A DNA stretch of 7,629 nt from JAKQIM01 sp964633225. GTDB lineage: Bacteria > Chloroflexota > Anaerolineae > Anaerolineales > UBA4823. The notes beneath the pieces are model-generated. The model was not told the DNA's origin, made no database searches, and saw nothing but the letters and a program-made list of their open reading frames with translations. Below, in pieces: positions 6,246 through 7,629 of this stretch (its first letter is position 1; every line of letters begins with the position of its first letter). The stretch lies in contig CAZWFQ010000125.1 of the NCBI GenBank assembly GCA_964633225.1, forward strand, positions 1-7,629, read 5' to 3'. The translations under genes were made by a program, and so were the position numbers.

Positions 6246-7496
6246 ATGTCTATGATCCCACAAATCCTCTCGCCTGAACAAATCGAACGCCTGTGCTGTG
6301 CCCAATTTGAGGTCGAAGAGTATCACCCCGGCCTGGATTCTCCCTTCTTGCGCCTGCTGGCCTCCATTGAGCGCAGCCAGCGCAGCAACCTGCTTAGCGA
6401 GATGCGCTGCCTGCCGGGCGAATACCTCGTGCGCGAGGGCGAGCCTGGCGATGCCCTTTACCTCATCTGGTCTGGGCGCGCCGCCGTCTACATCGGCGAT
6501 ATCGAAGCCCCCACCGTCCTTGGCTACCGTGAGGCCGGTGAGATCATCGGCGAGATGGCCCTGCTCGAAAACCAGCCCCGCTCTGCCTCTGTCGTGGCCC
6601 TTACCGAACTGCGCCTGCTCAAGATCAGCCGCGAGAACTTCTACAACCTGCTCAAAACCGCCCCCACCGTCGGCATGAGCATCATGGAAGTGCTCAGTGC
6701 CCGCCTGCGCGTCTCAGACCAGGCCCGCAAGCTCGGCGAATCCAGCGAGCGCCAGCTTGTCAGCCAGGTCTCAGCCCTTGAGACCGAAAAGCAAGAGCTG
6801 CTCGAGCTCCAGCGCCTGCGCCAAGAGACCTCCGACCTCATCATCCACGACCTGCGCAACCCCCTCGGCTCCATCTCCCTGGCCCTCAACATGCTCGAGA
6901 TGATGCTGCCCGAAGACGTGCTCACTGCCAACCGCGCCGTGCTGGATGTGGCCCATTCCAGCAGCGAGCGCCTGATGCGCCTGGTAGAATCGCTCTTAGA
7001 CGTTTCGCGCATGGAAGCCGGCGAAGCCCAGTTCCACTTTGCCCCCCTCGACCTGGTTGAGCTGGTCACTTCCGTCACCGGGCGCATGCTCGTCGCTGCC
7101 GAGCGCCAGGTCACCATCCGCAAGCAGTTTGCCCCCGATCTGCCCCTCGTTTTGGCCGACCGCGACAAGCTGGAGCGCGTCTTGCAGAACCTGGTGGATA
7201 ACGCCCTCAAGTACACCCCCGACCTGGGCACCGTCACCGTGGCGGTAGAGCTGCAAGCCGCCGAAGCCCTGGTCAGCGTCACCGACACCGGCCCCGGCAT
7301 CCCCCAAGACCAGCGCCAGCGCATCTTTGAGCGCTTCACCCAGGTTGCCGGCGACCAGCGTGCCCGCCGCGGCTTTGGCCTGGGCCTCTCCTACTGCCGC
7401 CTCGCCGTCGAAGCCCACCACGGGCGCATCTGGGCCGAGCCCGGCCCCGGCGGTGTCGGCAGCCGCTTCGCCTTCACCCTGCCCCTCAAGCCCTGA
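6246..7496 (+). CDS. Soluble sensor histidine kinase with N-terminal cyclic-nucleotide-binding domain
   Basis: From ATG 6246 the product has 416 residues (414 from ATG 6252, which fits the -10 better). Residues about 35-157 form a CRP/cNMP-binding-like domain. It includes LPGEYLVREGEPGDALYLIWSG and the phosphate-binding-cassette-like GEMALLENQPRSASV (102-116), in which the Glu and Arg expected for cyclic nucleotide contact are kept. A charged coiled coil (about 158-195) leads to the HisKA helix with HDLRNPLGS (phospho-acceptor H201). The ATPase domain has N box NLVDNALKYTP (315-325), G1 DTGPGI (347-352), F box IFERF and G2 GFGLGL (376-381). No membrane helix is seen, so the sensor is cytosolic. 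It should autophosphorylate in response to a bound ligand, possibly cAMP or cGMP. No response regulator gene is adjacent, so its partner lies elsewhere. Upstream in-frame codons (TTG 6177, ATG 6186, ATG 6234) would extend into the opposing gene or its promoter and are less likely. Confidence 0.92.
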   Translation: MSMIPQILSPEQIERLCCAQFEVEEYHPGLDSPFLRLLASIERSQRSNLLSEMRCLPGEYLVREGEPGDALYLIWSGRAAVYIGDIEAPTVLGYREAGEIIGEMALLENQPRSASVVALTELRLLKISRENFYNLLKTAPTVGMSIMEVLSARLRVSDQARKLGESSERQLVSQVSALETEKQELLELQRLRQETSDLIIHDLRNPLGSISLALNMLEMMLPEDVLTANRAVLDVAHSSSERLMRLVESLLDVSRMEAGEAQFHFAPLDLVELVTSVTGRMLVAAERQVTIRKQFAPDLPLVLADRDKLERVLQNLVDNALKYTPDLGTVTVAVELQAAEALVSVTDTGPGIPQDQRQRIFERFTQVAGDQRARRGFGLGLSYCRLAVEAHHGRIWAEPGPGGVGSRFAFTLPLKP

Positions 7497-7515
7497 TCAG
7501 AATCTTAACCAACAA

Positions 7516-7544
7516 TTGACGCCCGGCCCGGAAAATGGTAAAAT
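7516..7544 (+). promoter_or_regulatory. Near-consensus sigma70-type promoter of tRNA-Glu
   Basis: The -35 TTGACG (7516-7521) and the -10 TAAAAT (7539-7544) are separated by exactly 17 bp, each hexamer one base from consensus. The predicted start, near 7551, is about 5 bp before the mature tRNA 5' end. This is the strongest promoter in the window, as expected for a stable RNA. Confidence 0.85.
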
Positions 7545-7555
7545 CCTGTCTCTCT

Positions 7556-7628
7556 GCCCCCATTGTCTAGTGGCCCAGGACGTGGCCCTCTCAAGGCCAA
7601 AACACGAGTTCGAACCTCGTTGGGGGCA
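7556..7628 (+). tRNA. tRNA-Glu (anticodon CTC)
   Basis: The full cloverleaf folds without mismatches in the main stems. The acceptor 7556-7562 pairs with 7621-7627 (7 bp). The D stem is GTC/GAC (7565-7567 with 7579-7581). The anticodon stem 7583-7587 pairs with 7595-7599 around the loop CTCTCAA, placing CTC at 7590-7592. The T arm 7604-7608/7616-7620 encloses TTCGAAC. The discriminator is A7628; the following C at 7629 is the last base of the window, so an encoded CCA is possible but not provable. It reads GAG codons. Its own promoter lies directly upstream. Confidence 0.97.
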
Positions 7629-7629
7629 C

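Noticed and set aside
6641..7339. Minus-strand open frame opposite the histidine kinase
   Set aside because: It is Ser/Arg-rich without motifs and fully covered by an unambiguous kinase domain on the plus strand.
7497..7515. Terminator search between the kinase stop codon and the tRNA promoter
   Set aside because: Only a short TGATCA palindrome is present at the stop codon, with no stem followed by a T-run.

Overview
The window looks like part of a chromosome from an uncultured or lightly characterised member of the Chloroflexota, most likely Anaerolineae-like. The basis is indirect: high GC with strongly C-ending codons, a lipoprotein carrying an NBR1-type Ig-like domain, an M23 peptidase with a carboxypeptidase-regulatory-like tail, Trx-VKOR fusion proteins, and a possible Gram-positive-type (GAAC-N4-GTTC-like) SOS box upstream of recA. 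No 16S or other decisive marker is present, so the phylum is an inference. Nothing suggests phage, plasmid, transposon or CRISPR.

Layout, left to right. The 3' part of a secreted M23 metallopeptidase gene enters from the left edge (to 899). A 75-bp gap holds a candidate LexA site and the recA ribosome binding site, followed by complete recA (975-2075). A perfect 20-bp hairpin lies just after recA and inside the signal-peptide region of a lipoprotein gene (about 2050-2637). A promoter with a perfect TATAAT leads into a two-gene operon: a thioredoxin-VKOR fusion (2807-3880) and, three bases later, an MFS exporter (3884-5125). Converging on the exporter and overlapping its 3' end by 74 bp is a second thioredoxin-VKOR fusion on the minus strand (5052-6200). 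Divergent from that, across about 45 bp, is a soluble sensor histidine kinase with an N-terminal cyclic-nucleotide-binding domain (about 6246-7496). The window closes with tRNA-Glu(CTC) and a near-consensus promoter; the window ends within its CCA end.

How the genes fit together. The central block is a redox module. Two paralogous membrane enzymes each carry an extracytoplasmic thioredoxin domain and a four-helix VKOR domain, the usual architecture for making disulfides in exported proteins with electrons passed to quinone. In both, the thioredoxin domain is N-terminal and is joined through one extra membrane helix, the reverse of the well-studied cyanobacterial VKOR-Trx fusion. The exporter between them is in the operon of the first copy; its substrate cannot be read from sequence. 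recA, the peptidase, the lipoprotein, the kinase and the tRNA look like independent housekeeping or envelope genes.

A base-composition signal cuts across the annotation. The plus strand is C-rich over G in third codon positions, and the minus-strand gene is correspondingly rich in G-ending codons even where it encodes the same residues as its plus-strand paralogue. This points to a replication-strand bias rather than gene-specific codon choice.
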